From Lineus longissimus (lineage: Eukaryota; Nemertea; Pilidiophora; Heteronemertea; Lineidae), in contig NC_088310.1 in assembly GCF_910592395.1 (NCBI RefSeq), positions 503,501 to 567,500 of the forward strand: 64,000 nt of DNA. Direction: 5' to 3'. Made by a program: the position numbers and the translations under genes. Numbering within the stretch: position 1 is the first letter of the stretch; every line of letters begins with the position of its first letter. The notes beneath the pieces are model-generated. The model was not told where the DNA came from. It did not search any database and saw only the letters and a list, made by a program, of their open reading frames with translations. This document shows, piece by piece, positions 11,240-22,741 of this stretch.

Positions 11240-14200
11240 AGCTTTTCGAGCCTTTTTCGGACCTGTCTGACGAGGCCTTTCGCTTACTGTTCTTCTTGTG
11301 TTTTGCTGAATGACTGGTTGGCGGGGTTAAACGAGGCAATGAGGCAGACGACATAGTCCTTGCTTCCAGATCAAGGTACCTGGTCGCCATCGCGCTCTGT
11401 CTGCCTATATAAGGACCCGTGGCAATGGCTTGGCCAGTCATGCTACCAGTTGATTCCAGACTTCCGTTGCTTCCTTGCATGACTGCTTGGAGACGCCTTT
11501 CTTCCGGGATGTCCATGATGCGTGTTCTCTCCATCTTTCGTTTGATCTCCTCCACGTACTTCTTCCGCTCTTCTGAGCGTATTTCCATGGTAACGGATCT
11601 GACGCCAATCTTGATGTCGCTGCAAAGAATGTACGGTTGGCTATGTTTCGATTTTGAGGAATCTCTGTCTCAAACACTATCCACTCCCATTCTAAGTGCA
11701 TATGTCACCTGAACAAATCGGCCTTATGCACCCTGCGGTTACTTCTGATTGGACGTCAGCAGGTTTCTAAATCATTAATGAATCTTTCTATGGGACGAAG
11801 ATGAAATTGCGTGATCAATCTCCATGAATAAACTACATTCATTCGGGATGCTAACAACCGTTGACTCTGTGGTTCATTAATTAGCTGAAGACCATTTTAC
11901 CATACTGGTGGGTTTCTCATACGTATATGCATGGTAGGAGCCAACAAGGCTTATGGGTGATGCCCCATGTAGCTTTAGTTTTCCCATCATTCCAGTGTTC
12001 GTCTTTGATAGATTGACAAAGCCTGTCGTGTTCAAAATAGGAGACACCGAGAGAACGATCTCTATCGGTATCTCGTTTTCCGTGCGAAAGCAATGCAACC
12101 GTTATCACCTTCTGACATTGCACAGGACATGTATACTTTTCACCCAATTAAGACTCATTAAGAATTCACATTGACAACATCTGAGTCAACTAAGAAATGT
12201 CACACTTACTGGTAGCTGATCTTCCCCGTATGGTCCTGAATGCTCTTCGCTGCCCTCATCATCTCCTGTTCCGTCATGGGCAAATAGCATTTCTTAATTC
12301 CCCGGATGAACTGGTCTATGGTTACCCTGTTCTCGCTGTCTGTATAAAATGTGCGGAACAGGTCCATCACGCGAATGCCTCTTTGATGAAGGTAGCGGAA
12401 CAGCATCTTCAGGGGGTCGTCTTTCCGTCCTAAAAGGGAAAGTGTAAACCTATGTCATTCACCACTTTCCTCAGAGAAAAAGTGACCGCATATGAAATCA
12501 TGAAATCATCAATATAAAGCTTGATGATAAGCCTGTGTAACTGTGTTATGCCGATGTACAGAGCATCGAGCGATCACCACATTCCGATCATGAGAGGAGA
12601 ACGCATAGTGCAGGCTGGGTTTGGTTCGTAAGGAGATGCTGTTCTGTTTACTTACTTAGTCTCTTATTGGTCCCAAACACCTCGACCGTGTCGTGAACTT
12701 GAGCATGAACCAAGGTCATGCCTCGACCCGCCATGATCTTCTTCGCCTTCTCCATGATGGAGGAGTTTATAGGAATATCCTGGAAACAAACAGGGGCGGG
12801 GTTTGTTGAATAGCATGCCAACACGATGCTAAAATACTGTACAAATCGGTAGAGATGTTCAAACGAAATAGACATAACGTAAATGTTACGATCATCTAGA
12901 TTTAGGCTCCGTGAAATCTGTATGGATTAGAGGAATGACACAAAGTATAAAGCTTCAAAATGGCCCGGCGGGAAACAAAGAACAAGGCATTCACTGCATG
13001 AAGGTAGGACGGGATACGAAAGACTGTCGTTGCTTCAACTAAGTTTGAGATTCCACATGTAAGAAGTACCTTGCGTTGAGCAGATCGTCAATATAGAAGA
13101 TACAATGAACGAAGTTGGAGGTCGAGTCACTTACATCAAATCCAATATAGGCTAGAGCACTCGAGGGTGCACAGGCTGCATCCAGTAGGCGCTGACAACC
13201 AGACATCGTGATTGGGTTCAAACCAATCTGCAATAGATGCATACAGAACAATAACATTCAATCTTACCTCGCATCGCATTCAGAATTCGGGCTGAATTTG
13301 AAGTAAGTGTCGTATCTGATCCTCGGGCCTTCTTACCTTGAGTGTCTCGAGAGTGGTGTTCACCTTGAGACCACTCGCCACACACCTCACTCCCTCCCAG
13401 TGGATCCTATTGTTGGTGAGGTCAATGTCACGCAGACAGCGATTTGTCCGCAACATTTCCCCAAGTGCCACGCTTCCTTCAAAGCCGAGACCGTTCCAGG
13501 AGATGTCGAGATCCTTGAGACTGGAGTTGTGCTGAAGAGAAAAGAGATGGTTGTATTTCCAGCATGGAACACAGGTGCTAAACCACGTGCAAGAGGAGAG
13601 GAGATGGTCAGTTGAAAACGTCGACCACTTCATTTCACCTCTTCATCTTCTTCTAAGTGTTCGTCGACATCCTCAAATTCTTGGTCGATGGATGTGTCTT
13701 CTAGACATTTTGATCCTCCGGACAGGTCGTTCTCCACTTGGCTTCAAGCAGAGCGCAGTCCTGGAAGACGTGGCGTACGGTCTCTCCCACATAGGCACTG
13801 TGAAGAGTTTGCCACCCAGATTCTCTGCAGGTGGCTGTGGCGCAATCCAGTGTCCTGTACGAAGGCGGTAGATGATGATGGGGCTTTCCTTCCGCTCCAG
13901 GTTTTCAACCTCACCTCTGCGGTATGGAGCAGAGTTGCCCGCCAGCAATAGTCAGGTTGATTGTGGATCAATCTGATGTGCACTCCGGCTCTTCCGTTCC
14001 TGATAGCATCGGTGGCTGACCCTGATCTGTGAAACACCTTCTCTGAGCTTGATTCGGTTGCTTAGAAGCCCGTCAACTTTCACCCTTGCTGTCTTCTGAA
14101 GGATGTAGTTCTTGATACAGTTCGACATCATTTCCCCAACAACAAAGCTTCCTTCAAAGCCGAGCCCATTCCAGGAGATCTCGAGGTCCATTCGGCAAAT

Positions 14201-16527
14201 GTTGTGATAGAGGAAAGGACAGGCAAGCGTGTACATGTTGAAAACGAAGCCTCGATAGCTACGCACTGTAGCCGGAAGAAATCGAATCTATTTACCTTGA
14301 GTGTCTTCCGCCATAAACAAGTGGAAAGACGAGTTTCTTTGACAATTGATAAGTTGACAATGGACCATTGGACTGTGAGCCTACTTACTGCTAGAGCCAT
14401 ACAGAGGGCAACCCCGCCCTTCTTCCTGATCTTATTCCAGCTGATGTTCAACCGTTCAAGGGACGAGCTACCTGGAACGAGGACGAACGCGTAGTGAAAG
14501 AGAAAAGGTCTTGTGCTTGTGTCCTGCTTGAATAACTGTGTACTTTATATGTGCATTATTGGGTGTTAGAGTGTTGAATTTGAGTTGGTATTTGCTGCAT
14601 CTGTGGCTTTCGTGCATATTGAGTAATATTGCTTTATCACATCACTTCCAATGATTTGTTGGAAATTCGTTCCGCAATCTATTTTGACCAGAATATTAGG
14701 CGACAGGCTATCTTCTAATGAGTATTCTAAGATAACATTTTACTGCACAAAGATTGCTTTTACCTAAGACACTTGCCAAAGCCTTGGCTCCTTCTTCGCC
14801 GATGTCGTTGTGGCTGAGATCAATGAAGGATATGACGTGGTTGCCCTGAAATGTAAACATATTGTAGACGATCCAGCAAGTTACTATATCAGCGGAAAGG
14901 AAGTCCTTTCGAATGGTAAAGCTGAGTCAGGCAGGGAGAATGTAGTACTTAACCAAGGATTTTTAAGAGACATCGACCAATACGTGTTCAAGGAGTGGTG
15001 TTACGGTTTTACGCACTAACCTGCAGACCAAGTGCCAAGGACCTGACGTCACTGTCTCCTATCTTATTCTCTGATAGAGTCAGAGTAGACAGGCAAGTGT
15101 TCACACCCAGGGCCTCGCCGATCACTGCTGTACCCACTGATCCCAGATCGTTACCAGCGAGATTCTAAAGAAAATGCGACAAGGTCAGTGTAAAGCCATG
15201 CATATTACAGAAACAAGTCATGTTCTTAAAGATATTTTGTATCAGCTACACTTAAACATTATTACAACTGAATATACGGGAGGTGCTAGAACCTCAGTCT
15301 TATACATTACCTGATACATGTAGGAATCCATCTCGAAGTACCAATTTGCTGAATTCTGGCATTCAGAACTTTCGACCTCACTCCATCAGAGATCCATCTT
15401 TAGACACGTCTCTGTTGTTTGTATAACAGTACACACTTCATATTAGGATCGAATAAATCTTCTCAATTGTATCTTACTGTTCTAAACTTATGCATCGTTT
15501 TACCACTCCATGCTCGTCAAAGAGGGTTGGTTTCATCTTGTTCTTACCATATCAGTCATGTAATGGTTTTCCTTGAGCATGTCACCGATATGCGCGCCTC
15601 CTTCCCCGCCCAAACCCGTTTCCCGGAGGTCGAGGTACTCTATGCTGGCGTTATACTGAAAGCATCATATGATATGTATGTAAACCAAGTCCAAGAGGTT
15701 GGCCTGTACATGTTGGAAATATGCTATGCAAGAATGCGAGATGTGATGAGGAATACATACCGCCAGTCCCACAGCCAACGCCCTCGCATGGACCGGTCCC
15801 ATGTTCCTGTAGCGAAGGTTAAGTTCATGCTCATGATCATTCAAGGCGTCGATCACTCTCCTCACGGGGTGGACGTCCAGGTTCTCACACGTTTGAATGT
15901 AGGCTCGAGCCCCCTTTGCCCCAGGCTTCTTGACGGGAGGTACTTAAGTAAGTTATAAGAAGATGAATCACATGTAGTGTCCCGTCAGGGAAGACAACTG
16001 ATGTCAACATCTACTGTAACTGTATGAAATCATCGAAACCTTTGAGCCCTCTCTGATGGCACCATGTACAAGTAAACGCATTGACATAACCATTCCTTTG
16101 AAAGCTCTCAATGAGAACTTTCTGATAACACTATTTGTAATACTGTTGATATCACCGTTCTTTCGAAATCTCTCCTAAAGCACTTCCTGATAGTACGGTA
16201 CCCTTTGTAAACCTACTAACATGACCATTCTTTGGAAAGCTCTCGATAAGCACTTTCTGATCATACCATTCGTAAATCTATTGACATCACCATTCTCTTC
16301 AAGTATAACGATTCATTTGGGCATTATTTTTCAAAAGATCACCAATCCTTGTGATCCCAAGGTTTCTTTGAAGAAAACGAATAAAATGGAAAGTCAAGCG
16401 AGAAGAAATACCTACTTGTGTCCTCAAGATCTGTGTCGTATGCATCATTATCAGACAGAGACATCTCTTTGAGACCAGAACCCGTTAGAGTTGTCTTCGA
16501 AGATGAAGTGACTTCAATATCCGTCAT
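11238..16527 (-). CDS. LRRC74A: leucine-rich repeat protein, LRRC74-like, with degenerate EF-hand module
   Basis: Eleven minus-strand exons keep frame at every junction: 16527-16416, 15942-15761, 15655-15548, 15164-15021, 14845-14764, 14471-14389, 13531-13337, 13227-13135, 12779-12656, 12429-12210, 11619-11238, for about 574 residues. The start MTDIEVTSSSK leads to an acidic DNDAYDTDLED. From about residue 60 to 333 there are ribonuclease-inhibitor-type LRRs, each with an L-x-L-x-x-N core, for example NLAGNDLGSVGTAVIGEAL, IDLSHNDIGEEGAKALA and LDISWNGLGFEGSVALGEM. Residues about 375-447 form an EF-hand-like pair (VMDLFRTFYTDSENRVTIDQF), and a Lys/Arg/Ser-rich tail ends AKHKKNSKRK-SEKGSKS. Order and motifs match LRRC74A/B, a little-studied family. 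LRRC34-type proteins are the main alternative. It is divergently placed from the GPCR gene. Confidence 0.85.
13690..13948 (-). mobile_element. decayed non-LTR retrotransposon fragment in an LRR-gene intron
   Basis: Read on the minus strand with frame changes, the segment gives IYRLRTGH, then GLRHSHLQRIWVANSSQCLCG, then TVRHVFQDCALLEAKWRTTC. This is the familiar C-terminal end of a reverse-transcriptase ORF of animal non-LTR elements: (Y/F)RLRTGH, hydrophobic-LKRIG, C-x-C-G, and H(V/I)-x-x-x-C. At least two frame shifts mean it is dead. It lies between exons 6 and 7 of the LRR gene, on the same strand. Confidence 0.55.
14129..14206 (-). pseudogene. relic duplicate of LRR-gene exon 7
   Basis: The minus strand reads CACAAC...GAAATG and encodes MDLEISWNGLGFEGS, nearly the same as LKDLDISWNGLGFEGS of the real exon 7 (13531-13337). 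The match runs back to the first codon of the real exon, but the acceptor AG has become AT, and past GEMM the downstream sequence no longer follows an LRR pattern. An open frame does continue to 13952. The most economical reading is a tandem exon duplication that has lost splicing; an alternative exon with another acceptor cannot be excluded. Confidence 0.6.
16081..16300. repeat. tandem repeat, about 65-70 bp unit, 3.3 copies
   Basis: Successive copies start near 16081, 16146, 16216 and 16281 with a shared core TTGACATCACCATTCTTT followed by GGAAAGCTCTCGATAAGCAC and variants. It lies in the first intron of the LRR gene. Copies are diverged by roughly a tenth to a fifth by eye. Confidence 0.75.
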
Positions 16528-18250
16528 GATGACTTTTCTTACAAATCTATTACATCATTATTGTGTAACTAACACTCTTTGAATCTGCCATACTGCTTTG
16601 TATTCATGACTATCCTTTGGTGTTAGTATTGCCACCGAAACTTCTATCACTTTCAAATCCTTGTTGTGAGGTCGTCGAAAGATGCAGTGTTTATTACTTC
16701 ATATCAGTAGAGACCACAATCCTAATAAGTAACTAGACTTAATGCTAGTCTATGTACCTAGGACACTCAATCGTGTGATGGCATCCTAATTTTCTTGGTT
16801 AATCAAGTCATCTTCGTTTTATCATTTATGCATGTATGGTATTTGCAGCATTGCTTTTTGCCGATTCATCTTACACGCAACCGTAACCCCCGAAGACGTT
16901 CACCCAGTTTATTTCATTACAGAAGAAGCAGTATTTCTATGAATTATTAATTTGATGCGTGGCTTATGGAAGTAAACATGAAAGTGACGCCTTACATACC
17001 AGGCTGTAAGTTATTTCCTGAAGAACCTACATGAGTGAACACCTTTACTAACGGATGCCGCCTCTATTGAACCAAATGATGTTGGTCTCGTGTCACACCT
17101 GTGGTAACCCATATTTCACTGTTTCCATACAATAGACCGCCAGAGAGACTATGTCATTCACGTATATATAAGACATACAAGTTTAAGTTCAATATGCGGT
17201 TATGCATAATATGAAACTTGATGATTTGTTCATTAAACCAAGCATACATTAATCTGTGCTTGATGAAACTGGATGACGCCGAGAAATAATGAATGATAAA
17301 AAAACCTATCAGCTTTGTCTGTGTGCAAGTTAGACGAGACTCGTGACCATCTATTACATGCACTGATCTGTTATCTTGGTTTTCGATTGTAATAATTAGG
17401 GAAAATAACGGTTGTTAACTCTTTATCAAACCTCGTCGAATATCGAAATATGTATTAGATGCGGCAAAGTAACCTGCCTGAGGCGGATTGAGAGATAAGT
17501 GGTCTGTGCCCGAATACTAAATGGTGTAATTATTGGAGCCAACCAGTAGACACGCTTTTCTTTGTCTGAGGAGTTCGGTTGGCAAAGGTTGTACCAAGGT
17601 TTCTCCATATTTCGCCATTTTTAACCATTACTGTTCTGCCTGCTTAGTGTACCAGTCTACTCTTCACTCCGGTTGGACCCCGATTGAATATTGAGATTGT
17701 GCACCTCAAGAATCTTGCGGTATGCTCATTATCTTGCACATCATCGACTCTTTGGTTCAACGAGAGACAGCGAAGCATCTGGATAAAGGCACAGGCATGA
17801 TAAGAGCTTTACGAGTTCTCGTAAGATATTTGTTTTACGACAATGAATTTCACTAGAGAGCCAACTCGATATACATGTTTTCTGATGATTATGACTTGGA
17901 AATCATTCGGATACGTCACAGTAATCAATTTAGAATACCGAGGATAAAGTGAACAATCTCAAGGTAGAATAGTCTTGATCATCTAGAATTAGATTCTATT
18001 GTACAGAGTGTGACAGAAATGACCCATCCTCTCGCACGAGGAACATGACATTGCAGCGGTCTCCACCTGAACGACACGAGCAAAGTTGCCATTGATATGG
18101 CCGGGCTGCGGGGCTGGTGAAAGTTGGTCAAAGCGTTTGGAGAAGCACTTTTGCCTACATTTAAGAGAGTAATTGCAGAGCCGAAACCACACTGAGCCAT
18201 CTCCCGTCTCAGGAACTCTGATTGTTTTCACGAAACGTTCAGTAGACGAA
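16528..18250. other. intergenic spacer between divergent LRR and GPCR genes
   Basis: About 1.7 kb separates the two start codons, so the promoters of both genes should lie here or in undetected 5' UTR exons. I see no clear TATA box, CpG island or coding exon. The region is AT-rich. Confidence 0.4.
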
Positions 18251-20271
18251 ATGGCGACCAAGTTTCCAGAACCTGATGTGGCATTAATGGAATCAGTCCT
18301 GTTCTTCTTTACAAGGTATTTTTGGATGATCATAACGGTCTTCGGGGTACCAGGAAACGTCATATCGTTTGTGATCTGTCTTTTAAAAGATAACCGTCGG
18401 TTTTCGACGTGCATTTACATGGCTGGGTTGGCTGCTGTAGACAGTCTTCTCTTGATTACTAGAGTCGGAATGTCTACCAAACTCTTCTGGCTCAATGATG
18501 AACCTGTCACCGAATTCCAGTTTCAGTAAGTATTCCCACCAATCATGTGTTTGGCATTGACAAGCTACAGTGAGTTACTCGTTTGGCAGCGATTACGTGG
18601 AGGTCACCTTTCACATGTAACGTGTCACTCTTTACTTTTCTTGTGTGACATGAAGAACGAACAAGTCGTTTCCAAAGAGCGGGTTACATACGATTCATGA
18701 TGTCACATTTCACCCCCATGTCGTGTTGTCAAGCTCACATGCAAGTAAGTTGACTCGTGATAGGAGAAACATGATAGATGACAACGTGAGTCCTACTAAA
18801 CACCAACTTAGCAACTTAGGACCTTATTCCAGTCAGTAGCAAAATAGTGGCTTGATCGTCCAGTTAAAAGTAGTGGCAGGGCCTGATATATGAACTGGAC
18901 TATCAAACCAACTTTTTTTTATTTTAGATGGGCTTATTACATCACGTACACGTCTGCTATTCTCTCGGGGCTGTTTCTTACCCTCATGTCAATAGATCGC
19001 TTGATAGCTGTCAGATTCCCACTCGCCGCTAAACAGAGATGTACCCCCAAGAGAGCCGCGCGGGCAATCATTGTCAGCGTCACCGTCGTCTCGGTGCTCA
19101 ACATTCATATGTTCTTCTTCTTCAAGCAACAACAAGTGAACGGAGGTAAGCACATCAAATTAGTGTATATACTGCATTTCATATATGCATTTCTGTTTAA
19201 CACATCAGCAACTGATCACGAAAATGTACTGAGAATAGGTTGAGCTGAAGTGATTTTTTTTTCAAACATATTTTGTTTATTCTATTTTAAAGGAGAAAAT
19301 ACATATTTGATACATTGGGATTCGGCAGAAGGCTCATAGCCTATGTAAAGCCGTCTCCCTTATATATTAAACTTTTACAGACAGGGATTAGACATTGTTT
19401 GAAGTGATACACTACATTTTGCCTCTTTCTACTCTTCAAGTAATGATTTGGGACTAACAATCACGCACTGTCCAATTAGAAGACACATTATATCATGTTT
19501 GTTCGGGTCCGAGGGAGCTATGGAACATCACCAACATCATCAGTCCCAAAACTTTTTTGACTTTGAAAATTTTTCAGAATTTTGAACTTATGAAAGGATG
19601 AGGGTTAGAAAAAATTTCTAAATCCAAATTTTTTTCTCACTTTTTTTCTTCTGCTTGATTGGCTAATAATACATCAGTAGAAAAAGAGGCAAATAAGCAG
19701 TTCCTTGACACCCAGATTGTTTATGTCTTTGATGTTACAAACGTACGAAAATTGAACTTTCTACTTTGATTCTTGTTATTCAGTGGGTTCACTTCTTCTA
19801 ATCCTTGACATTCCTGGCTATCCCCACCTCATCACCTTTGTCGACATGTACCATCTCATCTGCGGAAGTGTGGCTCCATTCGTCATCATCGTCGGCAGTA
19901 ATTTATGGATCATCGTGACCATTCGCGCAGCTTCCAGCAGACGAAAGGAAATGGGCGTGGCGGAAGATGTCGCAAAGACCCAGGGGAAGGAAACGCGGCA
20001 TCTGACCCGGATGTTGATTCTCGTCTGCATTGCTTTTATCGTCACGTCGATTCCCTATCGTCTGTACACGATCGTTCTGTCCATCCCTTCTTTAAATCGT
20101 ATGTACGATCTGGGGAACGTCTACTGGTTTATTCGTTACACCATGCAGCATTATATTCTACTTGATATCTGGCACTGGAATTACGGTATCAACTTCTATC
20201 TTTACTGCATCGGCGGAGGACGAAAGTTTCGCTCCGATGTCGAGCGACTGTTTTCATGTAGAAAACCATGA
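18251..20271 (+). CDS. rhodopsin-like (class A) G-protein-coupled receptor, peptide-receptor-like orphan
   Basis: Three exons, 18251-18525, 18928-19145 and 19784-20271, join in frame to 326 residues with seven hydrophobic segments. Visible landmarks: TM1 GVPGNVISFVICLL with the conserved N; TM2 MAGLAAVDSLLL (L-A-x-x-D); the end of TM3 SIDRLIAVRFPLAAK (DRL in place of DRY); a basic third loop ETRHLTRMLILVCIAF; TM6 FIVTSIPYRLY, where the usual CWxP is reduced to S-I-P; TM7 NYGINFYLYCIGGGRKFR, an NxxxY-type ending with NF for NP. This pattern, with NFYLYC before a G-K-F/R helix 8, is typical of FMRFamide/thyrotropin-releasing-hormone-receptor-like proteins in invertebrates. The N-terminus before TM1 is short and no cysteine stands at the top of TM3. 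The ligand is unknown. The start is the first ATG in frame, 20 codons ahead of TM1. Confidence 0.87.
18640..18745 (+). repeat. dispersed repeat, copy 1 (GPCR intron 1)
   Basis: Contains TTTCCAAAGAGCGGG followed by TTACATACGATTCA, shared with 24833-24920 at high identity by eye, in the same orientation. One copy is in GPCR intron 1 and the other in the presumed 3' UTR of spastin. Family unknown. Confidence 0.65.
19255..19375 (-). mobile_element. possible 3' end of a non-LTR retrotransposon in GPCR intron 2
   Basis: On the minus strand this reads GGCTTTACATAGGCTATGAG, then CCTTCTGCCGAATCCC, then an AT-rich end with AATAAACAAAATATG. From memory this resembles the 3' untranslated end of invertebrate LINE elements, but no coding part is attached. 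Weak call. Confidence 0.25.
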
Positions 20272-20469
20272 TTATGTTGAAGTTACAGTCACGAAGAGGC
20301 CATATTGTCGTCACATGGGTAGATGACGATGTCCCTTGCGAGACGTGCTATCGCCAAAGGTATTATATAGGGATTTTCAACGAGATTGCGCATCAGATAA
20401 CGCCCCTCTTTGCGGCCTTCTGCACTGCACATCGCCCGTTTCCAAACTCGAAGGATCAGACCACCTTGA

Positions 20470-20475
20470 AATAAA
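20470..20475 (+). terminator. probable polyadenylation signal of the GPCR
   Basis: AATAAA about 200 bases after the GPCR stop codon, the first such hexamer downstream of the gene that I noticed. Confidence 0.5.
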
Positions 20476-21572
20476 AGCATGTTATTTTCAAAACTATGTC
20501 AGTGGTTCAACTGCTGGGGGCGGTATTTGCCGCGGTGTTGGCCAGGCTCGTATGGTTGGGTTCCTGGAATTGTTCAGGTCTCGATCATAATTTTCGTGTT
20601 ATTTTGCTTTCTTGATTTGGCCAGTCAATCAAAGGGATTGCAGTAGGTTAGATACCAAATGGAAATTTCCTTGAACTTAAATTGCTTTGTCTTTAGCACC
20701 AAATAGGAAAGTGATGATGGCGGGTACTGATGAGCGTGCCGTGGCCTTTACATTCTCCTCAAGTACCTCTCAGCGTGCCAGGAATCGGCCTAATAACCTA
20801 CTGTAGAAGTTATTGAGTCCCCTGGGCATTCTGGGTTTGACGTGAACACCCTCTCTTAGATCTGTGCTTCTCTATGCGTCCGGCACAACCTCGCAGGAAT
20901 GAAACGACCAATGACTCTGCATGATACTTGACTGAAATCTCATCGAAACAGGACCGCAGAGAATAGTCCTACTTTGACGAGAAGCTTTGTGATTGGTAAT
21001 CGTTGTTGATTACTCTGGTACTGACCAATCAATGAGCTTCTTACTAAATAATAACGACTGCACCCACCAAATACGTACCGGAGAGGGCATTTGCTTTTCG
21101 GAAGATACCCATTGTAAAAATGGCTTTGTTCACGCTTTTAGTCAGATCAGGAATTGCCGGAGGTTTGTCGCCTGGCCACAGAAGACGGGGAGGAAGGTAC
21201 AGTAGCTAAAACAGAAAAAGGATTGTACCCAAGTAACACAGGTCTCTCTCACCCCATCAATATCTCGAAATGATTTAACCGCTGTTGTACCAACGATGGC
21301 TGACACAACTAAATCAGATAGATGACATTTTTCGCCCTGCATTTTCATTATCTATGTACCCTCGCCCGTATTCAGAATTATGAGGTTTGTACAAAGTCAA
21401 GTGGCACATTTCAAAATTTCATGAATTTGTGCATCTCTTTCCATCAGCGATCTTAGTCTCAATGAGCCAACTTAATGTTGCTACTCTATTTGTTGTTTCG
21501 TCGCCAAAGGCCATCGCTTCTAAAACTGTGGCATCAATACGTTTTGCGCTGATTTTGGGCGATGACCAAGGC
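20476..21572. other. intergenic DNA between the convergent GPCR and LEG1 genes
   Basis: The missing C-terminal exon of LEG1 should lie on the minus strand here, but I could not find one: no frame continues the family sequence. Nothing else is recognisable. Confidence 0.4.
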
Positions 21573-21770
21573 GGCCAATAAACGGCGTGGAATTATGTCA
21601 CCGAAAAGGGCCAATCAACGTCCTGGAATACGAGAATGCGACCAAAAAGTGGCCAATCAACGACCTGATCTCACAGCGTGTCATCACGGCGGCCACTAAA
21701 CAGCTAGAATAAGAGCATGTGGTTGAAAGATGGCCAATTAACGGTCTGGAATCAGCAGAGAATGTAACCC
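21573..21770. repeat. degenerate tandem repeat, about 40 bp unit, 5 copies
   Basis: The core GGCCAATCAACG and variants starts at 21573, 21609, 21651, 21691 and 21732 (spacings 36-42), each followed by a CTGGAAT-like block and an A/G-rich segment. It lies just downstream of the LEG1 exon. Confidence 0.7.
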
Positions 21771-21880
21771 CGGCCATGGCGCCCGTCATCGGTGGGTAAG
21801 ATCGTTGCAAGGGTCGCTTCATGCAAAATGCATCCCCAGGAGGATGGTCAGCTTACCAGTTAAAAATGCGTATTTCTTAC

Positions 21881-22741
21881 CTGGAACACATTGGTTTGAT
21901 TAAAGTTAGTCTGGAAGTGCGTGGCTGCTATGAACTCGACCATGGACCCCCAGTCTTGTCCAAACTTTTGCTCCGGCTCTGACATAAAACCAAGAGATGG
22001 TGCGGATCGTACAAGACCGTCTTCAATAGACGTGACGTGGGCCGCCCACATGAACTCCAACATCTTGTCTTCAAGCTGCGACATCTTTTCCTTGATAGAA
22101 ATATCTCGTGTCTCAACCATTCCCACTGAGACATCGTCAGTTGTGTTTATAACGAAAGCGAAGAAGTCTGTCCATCTCTCTAAAGACGCCAATGAGGAAC
22201 AGTTACTCACGCTCGTGCAATATCTTCCCGTCCGACTGGACGTTAGGCGTATCTGGTGTGGCCAATGTCTTGAATAAAGTCCCGCCTTTACTGATCCGAG
22301 GAAGGGTATGACTGAAAGGAAGTAATTCATGCTTGCCCACCAGCTGTTTTCGGAGATACAGAAGCTGCTGTTGAAGCCGCACTTGGTCGCATTGGTGAAG
22401 TCCCGAAGTCTGGATGTTGAATACTGCCAGCCGTGCTGTAGTGGCAACCCCCAGAGAATGTTGCCAGTGTTCCGAGGTCCGAAGCTCCTCATGAACGGCT
22501 CTGTTGCTGTTACCATGATCTTATAGATGGCCAGCCTCTGTCTGTAGTCCCAAGGATTGATGACCGTCACGTTATTGATGAGAGGAAAAGCGGACAGGTC
22601 GCTTGGAACCTTCTCCCACATCGGCGGTAACTTGGCGGTAACATCCCAAATGGCCGCATCATTAACAGATTCTGAGGGTATTGAAATGATATAGAAAGTC
22701 CAAAGTATTGAAATGATTCCAAGGAAGACAGCCGGGTGCAT
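21881..22741 (-). CDS. LEG1: LEG1 homolog (secreted liver-enriched gene 1 family), C-terminal exon not found
   Basis: One large exon encodes 287 residues from ATG 22741 to a consensus donor (CAG|gtaaga, below 21881). It starts with a signal-peptide-like segment (MHPAVFLGIISILWTFYII). The family signature is strong: LPPMWEKVPSDL, NPWDYRQRLAIYKIMV, GNILWGLPLQHGWQYS, SENSWWASMNYFLSVIPFL and MLEFMWAAHVTS. Several N-glycosylation sequons (NVT, NAT, NSS, NCS, NTT) and paired cysteines fit an extracellular protein. LEG1 proteins are secreted; the zebrafish one acts in liver growth and mammalian ones are found in saliva, but the biochemical role is unknown. The usual last 40-60 residues should be on a following exon, which I could not find, so the gene is either incomplete in my reading or truncated. 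Confidence 0.88.

Noticed and set aside
13280-13633. Overlapping frames on both strands at the LRR exon
   Set aside because: They are shadows of the real exon 13531-13337, whose boundaries are set by splice sites and family sequence.
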